Assembly (NCBI RefSeq): GCF_040954835.1
Contig: NC_090709.1
Location: 39,734,975 to 39,798,974 of the forward strand
DNA: 64,000 bases
Reading direction: 5' to 3'
Source of the DNA: Lepisosteus oculatus
Taxonomy: Eukaryota > Chordata > Actinopteri > Semionotiformes > Lepisosteidae
The notes under the pieces are model-generated. The model was not told the DNA's origin. It did no database searches and saw only the letters and a list, made by a program, of their open reading frames with translations. Below are positions 49,166-58,200 of this stretch, one piece after another. The position numbers were made by a program, and so were the translations under genes. Every line of letters begins with the position of its first letter. Positions within the stretch are counted from its first letter, which is position 1.

Positions 49166-49678
49166 GACAGGACACCAGTCCATCACAGGACACACACACA
49201 CACACACACACACACCCTGGACAGGACACCAGTCCATCACAGGACGCACACACTCACTCACACACCCTGGACAGGACACCAGTCCATCACAGGACACACA
49301 CACACTCACACACCCTGGACAGGACACCAGTCCATCACAGGACACACACACACTCACACACCCTGGACAGGACACCAGTCCATCACAGGACACACACACA
49401 CTCACACACCCTGGACAGGACACCAGTCCATCACAGGACACACACACACTCACACACCCTGGACAGGACACCAGTCCGTCACAGGATACACTCACACACA
49501 CCCTGGACAGGACACCAGTCCGTCACAGGATACACTCACACACACCCTGGACAGGACACCAGTCCGTCACAGGACACACACACACTCACACAACCGGACT
49601 CCTCCCCGACTCACCTCCCACGCGGAGCCCCGGCGCGCCGGCCAGGAGCAGGCAGAGCAGAGGGGCCAGGGGGCCCAT
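40909..49678 (-). CDS. Receptor A: four-Ig inhibitory-type receptor with two ITIMs
   Basis: Eight exons: leader 49615-49678, V-set 47071-47376, C-like 46040-46342, V-like 45322-45633, second C-like 43800-44078, transmembrane 42526-42642, short cytoplasmic exon 41789-41853 (65 nt), tail 40909-41049. Total 1587 nt, 528 residues, every phase matching. The leader reads MGPLAPLLCLLLAGAPGLRV. Ig1 spans about 22-123, Ig2 124-224, Ig3 225-328 and Ig4 329-421, with an uncharged helix at about 430-453 followed by KRRHSR. The short exon contains EEDLIVYASP. The tail has VHYASV (Tyr 494) and VIYSDI (Tyr 521), both fitting the ITIM pattern that recruits SHP phosphatases in known receptors. Inhibition is inferred from these motifs. 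The ectodomain pairs closely with gene B. Introns are filled by different minisatellites. Confidence 0.87.
41225..41770. repeat. CAGG/TAGA tetranucleotide repeat in the last intron of gene A
   Basis: The block is about 540 bases of CAGG with interspersed TAGACAGG and CAGACAGG. The equivalent intron of gene E carries a shorter version at 54.85-54.97 kb. The long Leu/Pro/Ala/Cys frame on the minus strand is a repeat artefact. Confidence 0.95.
42140..42515. repeat. 105-bp tandem repeat in the intron after the gene A transmembrane exon
   Basis: Three to four units with GACCTGGAAGGCCACGCCCC and GAGCTGCCCTGCTCTTCCTC repeat at exactly 105 bp (starts at 42181, 42286 and 42391). As 105 is a multiple of three, the minus-strand frame of the TM exon stays open through the whole array. 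Confidence 0.9.
42700..42920 (+). mobile_element. Truncated fish SINE
   Basis: Text such as TGGGGAGTTTGCATG, GACTCCCATAGTCCGAAGAC and CCTGTGATGGACTGGCGTCC matches conserved parts of the widespread tRNA-derived SINEs of fish. Its 3' part passes directly into the minisatellite at 42.89-43.66 kb. Confidence 0.7.
42890..43660. repeat. SINE-tail minisatellite (TGATGGACTGGTGTCCTGTCCAGG)n plus GT tracts
   Basis: About seventeen copies of CTGTGATGGACTGGTGTCCT followed by GTCCAGGGTGTGTG are separated by GT tracts of variable length. The unit is the 3' segment of the adjoining SINE. It lies in the intron between Ig4 and TM of gene A. The His/Thr-rich frames on the minus strand are artefacts. Confidence 0.9.
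44165..44475. repeat. 65-bp tandem repeat in a gene A intron
   Basis: Four to five units contain GATCTCCTCTCTCTCACTGT and TGCTGTGTGTGTTTATGACT at 65-bp spacing. A single diverged copy lies at the same place in gene B (35.33-35.40 kb), so expansion happened in A. Confidence 0.85.
44476..45315. other. Intron text between Ig4 and Ig3 of gene A
   Basis: No exon or repeat is recognised. A YY1-like word (AGATGGCGGC on the minus strand, near 45070) is present; its relevance is unknown. Confidence 0.5.
45660..45800 (-). pseudogene. Remnant of a duplicated V-like exon in gene A
   Basis: The minus strand has an acceptor, then DPFQDLYSSG and DTVPLGRGERTEW, matching the first half of the neighbouring Ig3 exon (DYTQDLYSSVGG, DTVRLGRGDRLQW). 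The segment with the conserved Cys is altered, the second half is missing and no donor follows. The remnant predates the split of genes A and B, because B keeps part of it. Confidence 0.75.
46370..46935. repeat. Low-complexity AATCATCATCAATACC repeat in a gene A intron
   Basis: Irregular repeats of CCTTCAATCATCATCAATAC fill the intron between the V and C-like exons. It corresponds to 36.46-36.83 kb in gene B. Confidence 0.85.
47430..48620. repeat. 52/55-bp minisatellite in intron 1 of gene A
   Basis: About 22 units contain GGAGTGTGGAGGAGGTGATC, then AGTAGACTGTAGATCTCC or AGTACTGTAGATCTCC, then AGGTGTCAGTGTGA. Units of 55 and 52 bp are intermixed. Gene A has this array where the other paralogues have the 39-bp family. 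Confidence 0.95.
48990..49590. repeat. SINE-tail minisatellite, inverted relative to 43 kb
   Basis: About twelve copies of CCTGGACAGGACACCAGTCC followed by ATCACAGGACACACACAC are the reverse complement of the array at 42.89-43.66 kb. It ends about 25 bases before the leader-exon donor of gene A. A single copy also lies at 55.25 kb. Confidence 0.9.
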
Positions 49679-50069
49679 CGCCAGCGGGCGGGAGCCTCGG
49701 GGACCCAGCGACCGGACGAGCACAGAAGGAAGAGAGAAGTGACCCCATCCCTCCCCCCGCGCGGGGATGGAAGACGGGACCTCCTCTTCCTGCGTTGCGC
49801 AAGGCCGGGTCTGCTCTCGTGCGCCGGTCACACGCCCCGCCGTCCCTGACCACCCCCTCCGCGGGGGAGTGGGTCCGAATCGCCCAGCCCCTGGGAGAGG
49901 GGGCACGCCCCCCCCCCCGGCCCGCCGACACGCGTGTCTGCCGCAGTGCACGATGGGCGACGCCCCAGTTCCTCTGTCCCCCCCACACCCCAGCCCCGGC
50001 ACCAGAACGCGACGCCAAACCGGGCCGGTCCTCAAGGTCAGAATCACGGGATCACAGGATCGAAGAGCA

Positions 50070-50475
50070 AGACGGACCGGTCCCCGGAACCAGAATCTAG
50101 TGCGAACGGACCGGTCCCTGGAACCAGAATCAATGTGCAAAACGGTACCGGTCCCCGGAACCAGAATAAATTGTAAAACGGACCGGCCCCCAGAACCAGA
50201 ATCAAAGTGCAAAACGGACCGGTACCCGGAACCAGAATCAAAGTGCAAAACGGTACCGGTCCCCGGAACCAGAATAAAGTGTTAAACGGACCAGTCCCCA
50301 GAGCCAGAATCAAAGTGCAAAACGGACCGGTCCCCGGAACCAGAATAAAGTGTTAAACGGACCGGTCCCCAGAGCCAGAATCAAAGTGCAAAACGGACCG
50401 CTCCCCGGAACCAGAATCAAAGAGCAAAACGGACCGGTCCCCGGAACCAGCATCAAAGTGCAAAACGGCCCGGCC
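50070..50475. repeat. 36-bp tandem repeat with ACCGGT, 5' of gene A
   Basis: About eleven units contain GGAACCAGAATCAAAGTGCA and AAACGGACCGGTCCCC. The ACCGGT core is palindromic, so the unit is partly self-complementary. The array lies 0.4-0.8 kb upstream of the gene A start codon. Confidence 0.9.
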
Positions 50476-50479
50476 TTCT

Positions 50480-51280
50480 TCGGGTGTGAAGGAAACACAA
50501 CGTTTTCTTTTTTCCTTCACACCCGAAGGAGAGAGAAGAGGTGAAGACAACACACCGTTCCGGCCGCGGAGCGTCCTTCTTCACGCCTGAACACGTTGTG
50601 TTTTACCGCTGGCTGGCTTGGTCCGTCCTCCGTCCTGTTGAACCACCACGAGAAAATCTCCAGTTCGATTTTACCAGCGCCGGCCGTCGACCGGCGAAGA
50701 GCTCGTCGCCCCGCTGTCAGAACAGTAAAAAAATAAAAAAAAAACACGACGTGCTCTTTTTAAAATGAGGAACACGGACCGGCTCTGACCTGCGCGCACA
50801 AGGGCCGATTTGAGTAACTGGGGAGAGACGACGCGTCGTTTCCCGTCGTTTCCCGTCCCTGGCTGAGCAGACGCGTCGGACAAACCAGCACCCCGTTTTG
50901 ACCACCCTCACCCCTCAGGGGGTCAAGATCCCCCCCCAAACCGGCTAAGACTGACCCTGGCGAACACCGGCCGGCTGCGCCCGTTCGAGTCGGTGGGGAC
51001 GGAATCGATCTCCCACCCTCTTCCCCGGTCCGGGCCGTGGAGTGTGCGGAATGACCACGGTCATTTGCACCGGAATGAGACGCCCACGCCACGTGGGCTG
51101 AACCCCCCTCCTCCCCACGGAGCCCGTGTCGGTTCCACACGTGTTGATGTCCGGGGTGGCGGAGCGATAGATGACAGGCGTCGTTTTGCACCTCCGTCGC
51201 CGTCGCCAGAGGAGGGGGTCAGATCGGAGGTCTTCATCACTTCCTCCTGTCCCGGTACAGCTCCAGGGTCCGGAGTGGGT
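50480..51280. other. Non-repetitive gap upstream of gene A
   Basis: No gene is recognised. An imperfect inverted repeat (CTTCGGGTGTGAAGGA near 50478 and TCCTTCACACCCGAAG near 50512) could fold into a hairpin of about 50 bases. Confidence 0.5.
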
Positions 51281-51512
51281 GAATTCTGGAGCTGGACTGA
51301 CGGTGCTACTTATTGACTTACTGTTCAGGATCTCGCTACGTCACCTCCCGCGCCCCGAAAACAAACAAACAAACAAACAAACAAACAACTTTCTTCTCCC
51401 GGTCGAGAGTCTGATGCAAAACAAATTTCGTTTTTGCTGAAAAAAAAAAAACGTCGACTGACGAGTTCATGGCAAAGACCTGCCCCCACCCACACACACC
51501 CCAAAAAAAGAC

Positions 51513-51561
<49 letters not shown>
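51513..51561. repeat. GT dinucleotide tract
   Basis: About 24 GT repeats are present here and absent from the second copy of the segmental duplication, where the flanking text meets near 60510-60522. Confidence 0.95.
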
Positions 51562-51563
<2 letters not shown>

Positions 51564-51849
51564 TGTGAAGGTTAAATGTTGTTAACCTTTCGAGAACGCC
51601 CTGGTCTTTCAAGTCCTAAATCGGCTGCTCTTCAAGGGGACAGACGACTTCCTGTTTATTTACAGCTTCGGGGGGCTGGGGGCTGGGGGGGTGATTGTAT
51701 CTGCTGCCCGAAGAGCAGGGCGTGGAGGAGGAGGAGGAGGAAGATACAGGTCCCGGAAGAGACCGGAACAATTCTAGACGAGCCTATGTTGCCGTACTGC
51801 AGAGATGACGCAGTACTGGATATGTCAATAGTGTAGATATAGATATATA

Positions 51850-52201
51850 CAGTGCCTTGCGAAAGTATTCGGCCCCCTTGAACTTTTCAACCTTTTGCCA
51901 CATTTCAGGCTTCAAACATAAAGATATTGCAGCTGTACTTGCAGCTGTAATCGCAGCAAAAGGTGGCTCTACAAAGTATTAACGCAAGGGGGCCGAATAA
52001 TTTTGCACGCCCCACTTTTCATTTTTTTATTAGTTAAAAAAGTTTCAAAAATCCAATAGATTTCGTTCCACTTCACAATTGTGTCCCACTTGTTGGTGAT
52101 TCTTCACATAAAATAAAAAATTTATATCTTTATGTTTGAAGCCTGAAATGTGGCAAAAGGTTGAAAAGTTCAAGGGGGCCGAATACTTTCGCAAGGCACT
52201 G
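51850..52201. mobile_element. Tc1/mariner-type non-autonomous element with TA target duplication
   Basis: A 352-bp element is bounded by inverted repeats of about 75 bases starting CAGTGCCTTGCGAAAGTATT and is flanked by TA on both sides (51848-51849 and 52202-52203). The terminal sequence is one I recognise from interspersed elements in many fish genomes. There is no transposase frame. The equivalent site in the second duplicate (around 60788) is empty with a single TA. Confidence 0.88.
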
Positions 52202-52404
52202 TATAGAGAGAGAGAGAGATTAGTAGATTAAGGGGTGAACGGCCAGGCCTGCTCTGTCTGTCCCCCATCCACCCACCCACGCTCTGCCCCTCTGTTCCTC
52301 CAAGATCACAGGGGCCTCAAAGAGACGCCTCTCTTCTGAAGCCTGCGAGGCCGACCCCTGACCCCTGACCCCCCGACCCCCCGACCCCAGGGACCAGGAC
52401 TCAC

Positions 52405-52495
52405 CTTCTTCTTCTCCGCCGCCTCCCGGGAGCCGGGCCAGGAGAGGGACCAGGAGGGAGACCAGGAGGGCCGGAGAGGAGAGGAGAGACGCCAT
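52405..52495 (-). CDS. Orphan leader exon (copy of the gene E leader)
   Basis: ATG at 52495 opens MASLLSSPALLVSLLVPLL, a good signal peptide, and ends GEEEG with a phase-1 GTGAG donor at 52404. It is nearly identical to the gene E leader at 60989-61079. No V exon of the same class follows it; the next acceptor to the left that fits is the V exon of gene A at 47376, beyond gene A's own leader. It may be a dead relic or an alternative first exon for gene A. Confidence 0.6.
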
Positions 52496-52824
52496 CGCCG
52501 GGTGTCTTCCGAGCAGGACAGGAAGATCTGAGCCGCTGAGCCGCGGGGCAGGCGGTCTCTGACGCGTTTCCCGTCGCGCCCCCATTCGCCGAGCCGAGAG
52601 GCGGGGGGGGCAGACCCCGGCTCGGTCCTCGTCCTCCCCGTCCTGCAGCGCGATTCGGGGCGGCTCCCTGCTGCAGCACGACCTGGCCGACACATCTCCA
52701 CCAGCTCAGATGTGTGACAAACAGGAAATGGTCTGAACGCACAGCTGAAAGGGTGATCCTTCTGAACACCAGGGGGTTTGTTTCAACTCAAAACCAGAGG
52801 GCACAGGCAGAAGCACATTGATAA

Positions 52825-53065
52825 CTCGAGAGCTGGCTTCTCTCACACAGACCCAGCTGGGTGAGCTCCTCCAGTCAGGACAGGAGGCTCTTCTGTACAC
52901 AGAGGGGGGTGGGGGTGGGGAACAAGCTGCCCAGCCCTGTGGTTGAAGCCAATACCCTGGCTTCTCTCCAGACACAGCTGGGTGAGCTCCTCCAGTCAGG
53001 ACAGGAGGCTCTTCTGTACACAGAGGGGGGTGGGGGTGGGGAACAAGCTGCCCAGCCATCTTCTC
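52825..53065. repeat. Two copies of the 121-bp LINE-tail-like repeat
   Basis: Two head-to-tail units with GTGAGCTCCTCCAGTCAGGA and GGGGAACAAGCTGCCCAGCC are present. The paralogous position 61.41-61.65 kb also has two units. Confidence 0.85.
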
Positions 53066-53344
53066 CAAGTTGAGACTCCTCACAGTGCAGTTTAATGAGC
53101 AGAGGTGCAAAAAGTGAAACAGAAACCTTTCCATTCTGCTTTATCTTAAGCTTTTTTTATTTATTTTCTTACATTTACAGTTTCCAAGGTATTCACAGTG
53201 CAGACAGACAGGATAGCCCAGGGTGCGAATCCCCTCTCTGACCGGCGAAGGGGAACAGACCCAGGAGACAGGCATCACCACAGGCTGAGACTTAGTTCTG
53301 CAGGTTCTGCCACAATCATGAGCCATCACTGGAACTCACTGCAG

Positions 53345-53645
53345 CTGGGATTTCTGCCATGTGAACTGGACCACTGAACCAGTGGATCACTGAACCACTG
53401 AGTCAGAGAATCACTGGACCACTGAACCACTGAGTCAGAGAATCACTGGACCACTGAACTACTGGACCACTGAACCACTGAGTCAGAGAATCACTGGACC
53501 ACTGAACCATTGAGTCAAAGAATCACTGAACCATTGAACCACTGGATCACTGGACCACTGGACCACTGGACCACTGAGTCAAAGAGTCACTGGACCACAG
53601 AGTCAAAGAGTCACTGAACAGCCAAACCTCAGAGCTACTGAAGCC
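53345..53645. repeat. ACCACTGAACCACTGAGTCA repeat, short version
   Basis: Repeats of GGACCACTGAACCACTGAG and TCAGAGAATCACT cover about 300 bases. The paralogous array at 61.94-62.76 kb is almost three times longer. Confidence 0.9.
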
Positions 53646-54340
53646 ACTTTCTCGCGACTACTGAACCTCTGAGCCGCTAAATCACTTCGCTGAAGAGACA
53701 CTGGAACTTGTTGGCACGATTGGAAAAGGGTGTTTTTTTTATTCTCGGATCACTCCTACAGAGCTGCCTTCCCTGGCATTGACAGGAAAACGGGCGCAGA
53801 GCTGTGAATTTCTCAGCGGCACGTGTGTCGTAGCATATGTTGTAGCGGCGCTAGGCCAAGCCCTCCACTTATTCGGCATGAATTCATCATTTATTTGGGG
53901 ACGCAAGTCTGAGTCTGTCAGATTCCTGTCCGGGCGAGTGCGTGACTTACACACCTGTGAAACGAGGTGGGGCCAGGCCCTCTGTGGGGTCTTCAAGTTC
54001 TCCCTGGAGCCCCGGCAGAGGTACCTGCACAGCTCTGCGTTCTTCGTGCGACGCGACTCTGCGATCATCTGTGGGCGGCTGGTTTGGTCTGGGTGTGGGC
54101 GGAGCCCGTGTCGCCGCTCGCCGTAGGACTCTCTCTCTCTCTCTCTCTGCATGGACGTTCACCCCTCCTTCCAGTTTCTGTCCCTCTCTGTCCCCGGGCA
54201 GCTCTGTGTCCATCGCTGTTTGTTTCTGTGTGCAGATATATGTGCGTCGCCGGAGGTGTGTATAGACGTCAGCAGCAGCAAAGCAGAGCGCCCTCTTGTG
54301 GCAGGTCCTTGTAAATACACCCCCCCCGCCCCCTCCTCCC

Positions 54341-55157
54341 CTATCGCCTGAGGTTGGAGTAAATGACAGCGGTGCTGTCCTCGGGCCCAGCCTGGCCACT
54401 TCTGCCCCTTTCCTTGTCCTTGAAGGTCACGCTGGCGTAGTTGACCTCATCGCCACCGGGGGCGGGAGAGGTCTGCTCCTGCAGAGAGAGACGGACAGAG
54501 AGGGAAGTCAGGGAAGACGCCGTTCTGTTGCGCCATCTTCTGGACCCTCCGCTCAGAGCCCTTTGCAGGTGAGGGGGAATCCCACTACCGCCACCAGTGG
54601 GCGGCCCCACCTGGATGATGAGAGCAGAGGGGTGGAGCCAGTTCAGAGAGGGGGGGGTGATTAGGAGGCCATGAGGGGTAAAGACCAGGGGGGGGGGTAT
54701 TTGACCAGGACACTGGGGTAACACCCCTACTCTTCTGGAGAAACACCCCGGGATTGTTAATGAGGACGGAGAGTCAGGACCTCGGTTTCGTCACCACACT
54801 GCTCGGACCCAGGGCTGGGAGATGAGAAGCAGGGGGAGGGTTCAGATGGAGGCAGACAGACAGGCAGGCAGGCAGGCAGGCAGGCAGACAGACAGACAGA
54901 CAGGTAGACAGGTAGACAGACAGGCAGGCAGACAGGCAGACAGGCAGGCAGGCAGGTAGACAGGCAGGCAGACAGGAGGGGGGTGCGGACGGTTACCGTG
55001 GGCTCGGTGGGGCTGGCGTAGACGATGAGGTCTTCTTCCGTCGTGACGCAGACTCCCGGACCTGCCAGGCAGAGAGCGAGGGGCATGAGAGCACAGCTCC
55101 TCCACACCTCCGGCCAGGCCCAGGGCCCAGAGGGGCCCGATCGCAGCAGCCGGAGGG

Positions 55158-55206
<49 letters not shown>

Positions 55207-58200
55207 ACACAAACACACACCACACACACACACACCACACACAAACACCCTGGACAGGACACCAGTCCATCACAGGACACTCACACTCACTCTGCACTCT
55301 GCACTCTGCACTCTGCACTCTGCACTCTGCACTCTGCACTCTGAACTCTGCACTCTGAACTCTGCACTCTGAACTCTGAACTCTGAACTCTGAACTCTGA
55401 ACTCTGAACTCTGAACATACTCAGCGATGAGAGATTGAACTCTGAACTCTGAACTCTGAATATATACTCAGCGATGAGAGATTGAACTCTGAACTCTTAA
55501 CTCTTAACTCTTAACTCTTAACTCTTAACTCTTAACTCTTAACTCTTAACTCTTAACTCTTAACTCTTAACTCTTAACTCTTAACTCTTCCCCCAGGGCT
55601 GCAGGAAAGGCCGAGACGCCGGTCCGATCGCACGTTAAAGCCAGGGACGTCCACTGTTCGGAATGAATTAAGGGTTAAGGGCTTCTCTCCGCGCGCAGTA
55701 AGAAGAGAGGGACCGACCTGCACTCGCCATCCTCCTCCCCCCCCTCCTCCTCCTCTTCATCAGGAGGAAGACCACCACAAGGACCACCAGCAGAGCGCAG
55801 AAGGTGCCGGCGCCGGCCGCCGAGGTCTTCTCTAGGAAGTGGTCGTCAGACGCTGAAAAAAACGGGATCGAAGTTGGGGGGAGACCGTGACGTTTTCAGG
55901 ACCTGCCGGTGACATTTCTGCGTCCCGAGGGAAAACCGCGCGGAGACGGCGTCCGGGCTGCAGCCTGGGAGACCGGGGAGTTTGGCCTGTCGCATCGGGG
56001 GGTGGGGAGAGAGACGCCCCCAGCAGATCGCAGAGGGAAGGACCAACATGAGGGGCATTTCCTTACTACTGTGCTTCGGAATGAGGGGCAGCAAGGAAGC
56101 TTCCTGGGATTCCCGCAGGAGCATCCTGGAGCTGAAGGGATTGACGTGCACTGACAGGCTGGAGGAACTGAGTCTCTTTAGTCTGAAGGGAGTGAACTAC
56201 ACTGATTCAAACACTGAAAGTGCGGAAAAACTTCACTATTTCACCAAGCTCTCCTTTACACAGAGGGGAGTGGAGATGGGGAAGAAGCTGCCCAGCCCTG
56301 TTGTTGAAGCCGATACCCTGGCTTCTCTCCAGACACAGCTGGGTGAGCTCCTCCAGTCAGGACAGGAGGCTCTTCTGTACACAGAGGGGGGTGGGGGTGT
56401 GGAACAAGCTGCCCAGCCCTGTGGTTGAAGCCGATACCCTGGCTTCTCTCCAGACACAGCTGGGTGAGCTCCTCCAGTCAGGACAGGAGGCTCTTCTGTA
56501 CACAGAGGGGGGTGGGGGTGGGGAACAGGCTGCCCAGCCCTGTGGTTGAAGCCGATACCCTGGCTTCTCTCCAGACACAGCTGGGTGAGCTCCTCCAGTC
56601 AGGACAGGGGGCTCTACTGTACACAGAGGGGGGCGGGGGTGGGGAACAGGCTGCCCAGCCCTGTGGTTGAAGCCGATACCCTGGCTTCTCTCCAGACACA
56701 GCTGGGTGAGCTCCTCCAGTCAGGACAGGGGGCTCTACTGTACACAGAGGGGGGTGGGGGTGGGGAACAAGCTGCCCAGCCCTGTGGTTGAAGCCGATAC
56801 CCTGGCTTCTCTCCAGACACAGCTGGGTGAGCTCCTCCAGTCAGGACAGGAGGCTCTTCTGTACACAGAGGGGGGCGGGGGTGGGGAACAGGCTGCCCAG
56901 CCCTGTGGTTGAAGCTGATACCCTGGCTTCTCTCCAGACACAGCTGGGTGAGCTCCTCCAGTCAGGACAGGAGGCTCTTCTGTACACAGAGGGGGGCGGG
57001 GGTGGGGAACAGGCTGCCCAGCCCTGTGGTTGAAGCCGATACCCTGGCTTCTCTCCAGACACAGCTGGGTGAGCTCCTCCAGTCAGGACAGGAGGCTCTT
57101 CTGCACACAGAGGGGGGTGGGGGTGGGGAACAAGCTGCCCAGCCCTGTGGTTGAAGCCGATACCCTGGCTGCTCTCCAGACACAGCTGGATGGGATTGTC
57201 TACTAATTGCCAATTGGACTAGTGGTGCCTCCCTCTTCCTCTCTAAGTGCTCATTTATTCAGTCATTTCTTGGTCAAAACCGAGTCATATGAAAGGAAAC
57301 TGAGTTTCTCTAACCTTCTCTAGGTGGGGCTGTTGTATATGCTTTAGGTCCGACATCGCCTGAAAAAGAAGGAGATAAGAGATTTGCCCATCTCTGTGAG
57401 ATTCCTCTCGGCATCAAGAGATGCTCAAAAAAGACAATCTGAGACAGAGGACTGTGTGCTAATGAGCAGAACCTGCTCACCTGAATCCGGGCTCAGTTCT
57501 ATGTCTCCAGTACGAACATCTGGAACAAAGATAGAGAGATGTCTCACTCTCACAATAATACCCTACCTGTGAGGTGAATGGTGTAGGTATCAGGTCTGTC
57601 TCACTCTCACAATAATACCCTACCTGTGAGGTGAATGGTGTAGGTATCAGGTCTGTCTCACTCTCACAATAATACCCTACCTGTGAGGAGACTGGTGTAG
57701 GTATCAGGTCTGTCTCACTCTCACAATAATACCCTACCTGTGAGGAGACTGGTGTAGGTATCAGGTCTGTCTCACTCTCACAATAATACCCTACCTGTGA
57801 GGAGACTGGTGTAGGTATCAGGCCTGTCTCACTCTCACAATAATACCCTACCTGTGAGGTGAATGGTGTAGGTATCAGGTCTGTCTCACTCTCACAATAA
57901 TACCCTACCTGTGAGGTGAATGGTGTAGGTATCAGAGGTCTTCATCACTCCTCTCTCTGTCAGTACACATGTCCAGTTCCTCATGTGGTCTGAACTCTGC
58001 AGCTTCATTGACAAGCTGCTGAAATATCTGTCCTGGCTGATGTCCACTGTGTCCAAATGGTCACTCTCCCAGGTCACTTGGACATCAGCAGGTACCCCAG
58101 CACAGCTTTGAAATCCTCCCCCACAGTCCAGACCACACTGGAGAGTGAGGATCGTGTCTGTCTTCAATCCTCCAGAGGGACTGGCAGAGACTGCAGAATG

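Larger units (their letters stand above)
51284..54830. repeat. Tandem segmental duplication, copy 1
   Basis: Starting at TTCTGGAGCTGGACTGACGG, this block is highly similar to 60271-64000, with a distance between equivalent starts of about 8987 bp. It contains an orphan leader exon, repeats and the last exon of gene E. Differences are mainly a transposon at 51850-52201, a GT tract at 51513-51560 and shorter microsatellites. The similarity continues at least to 54815, where the window ends for the partner. Confidence 0.85.
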
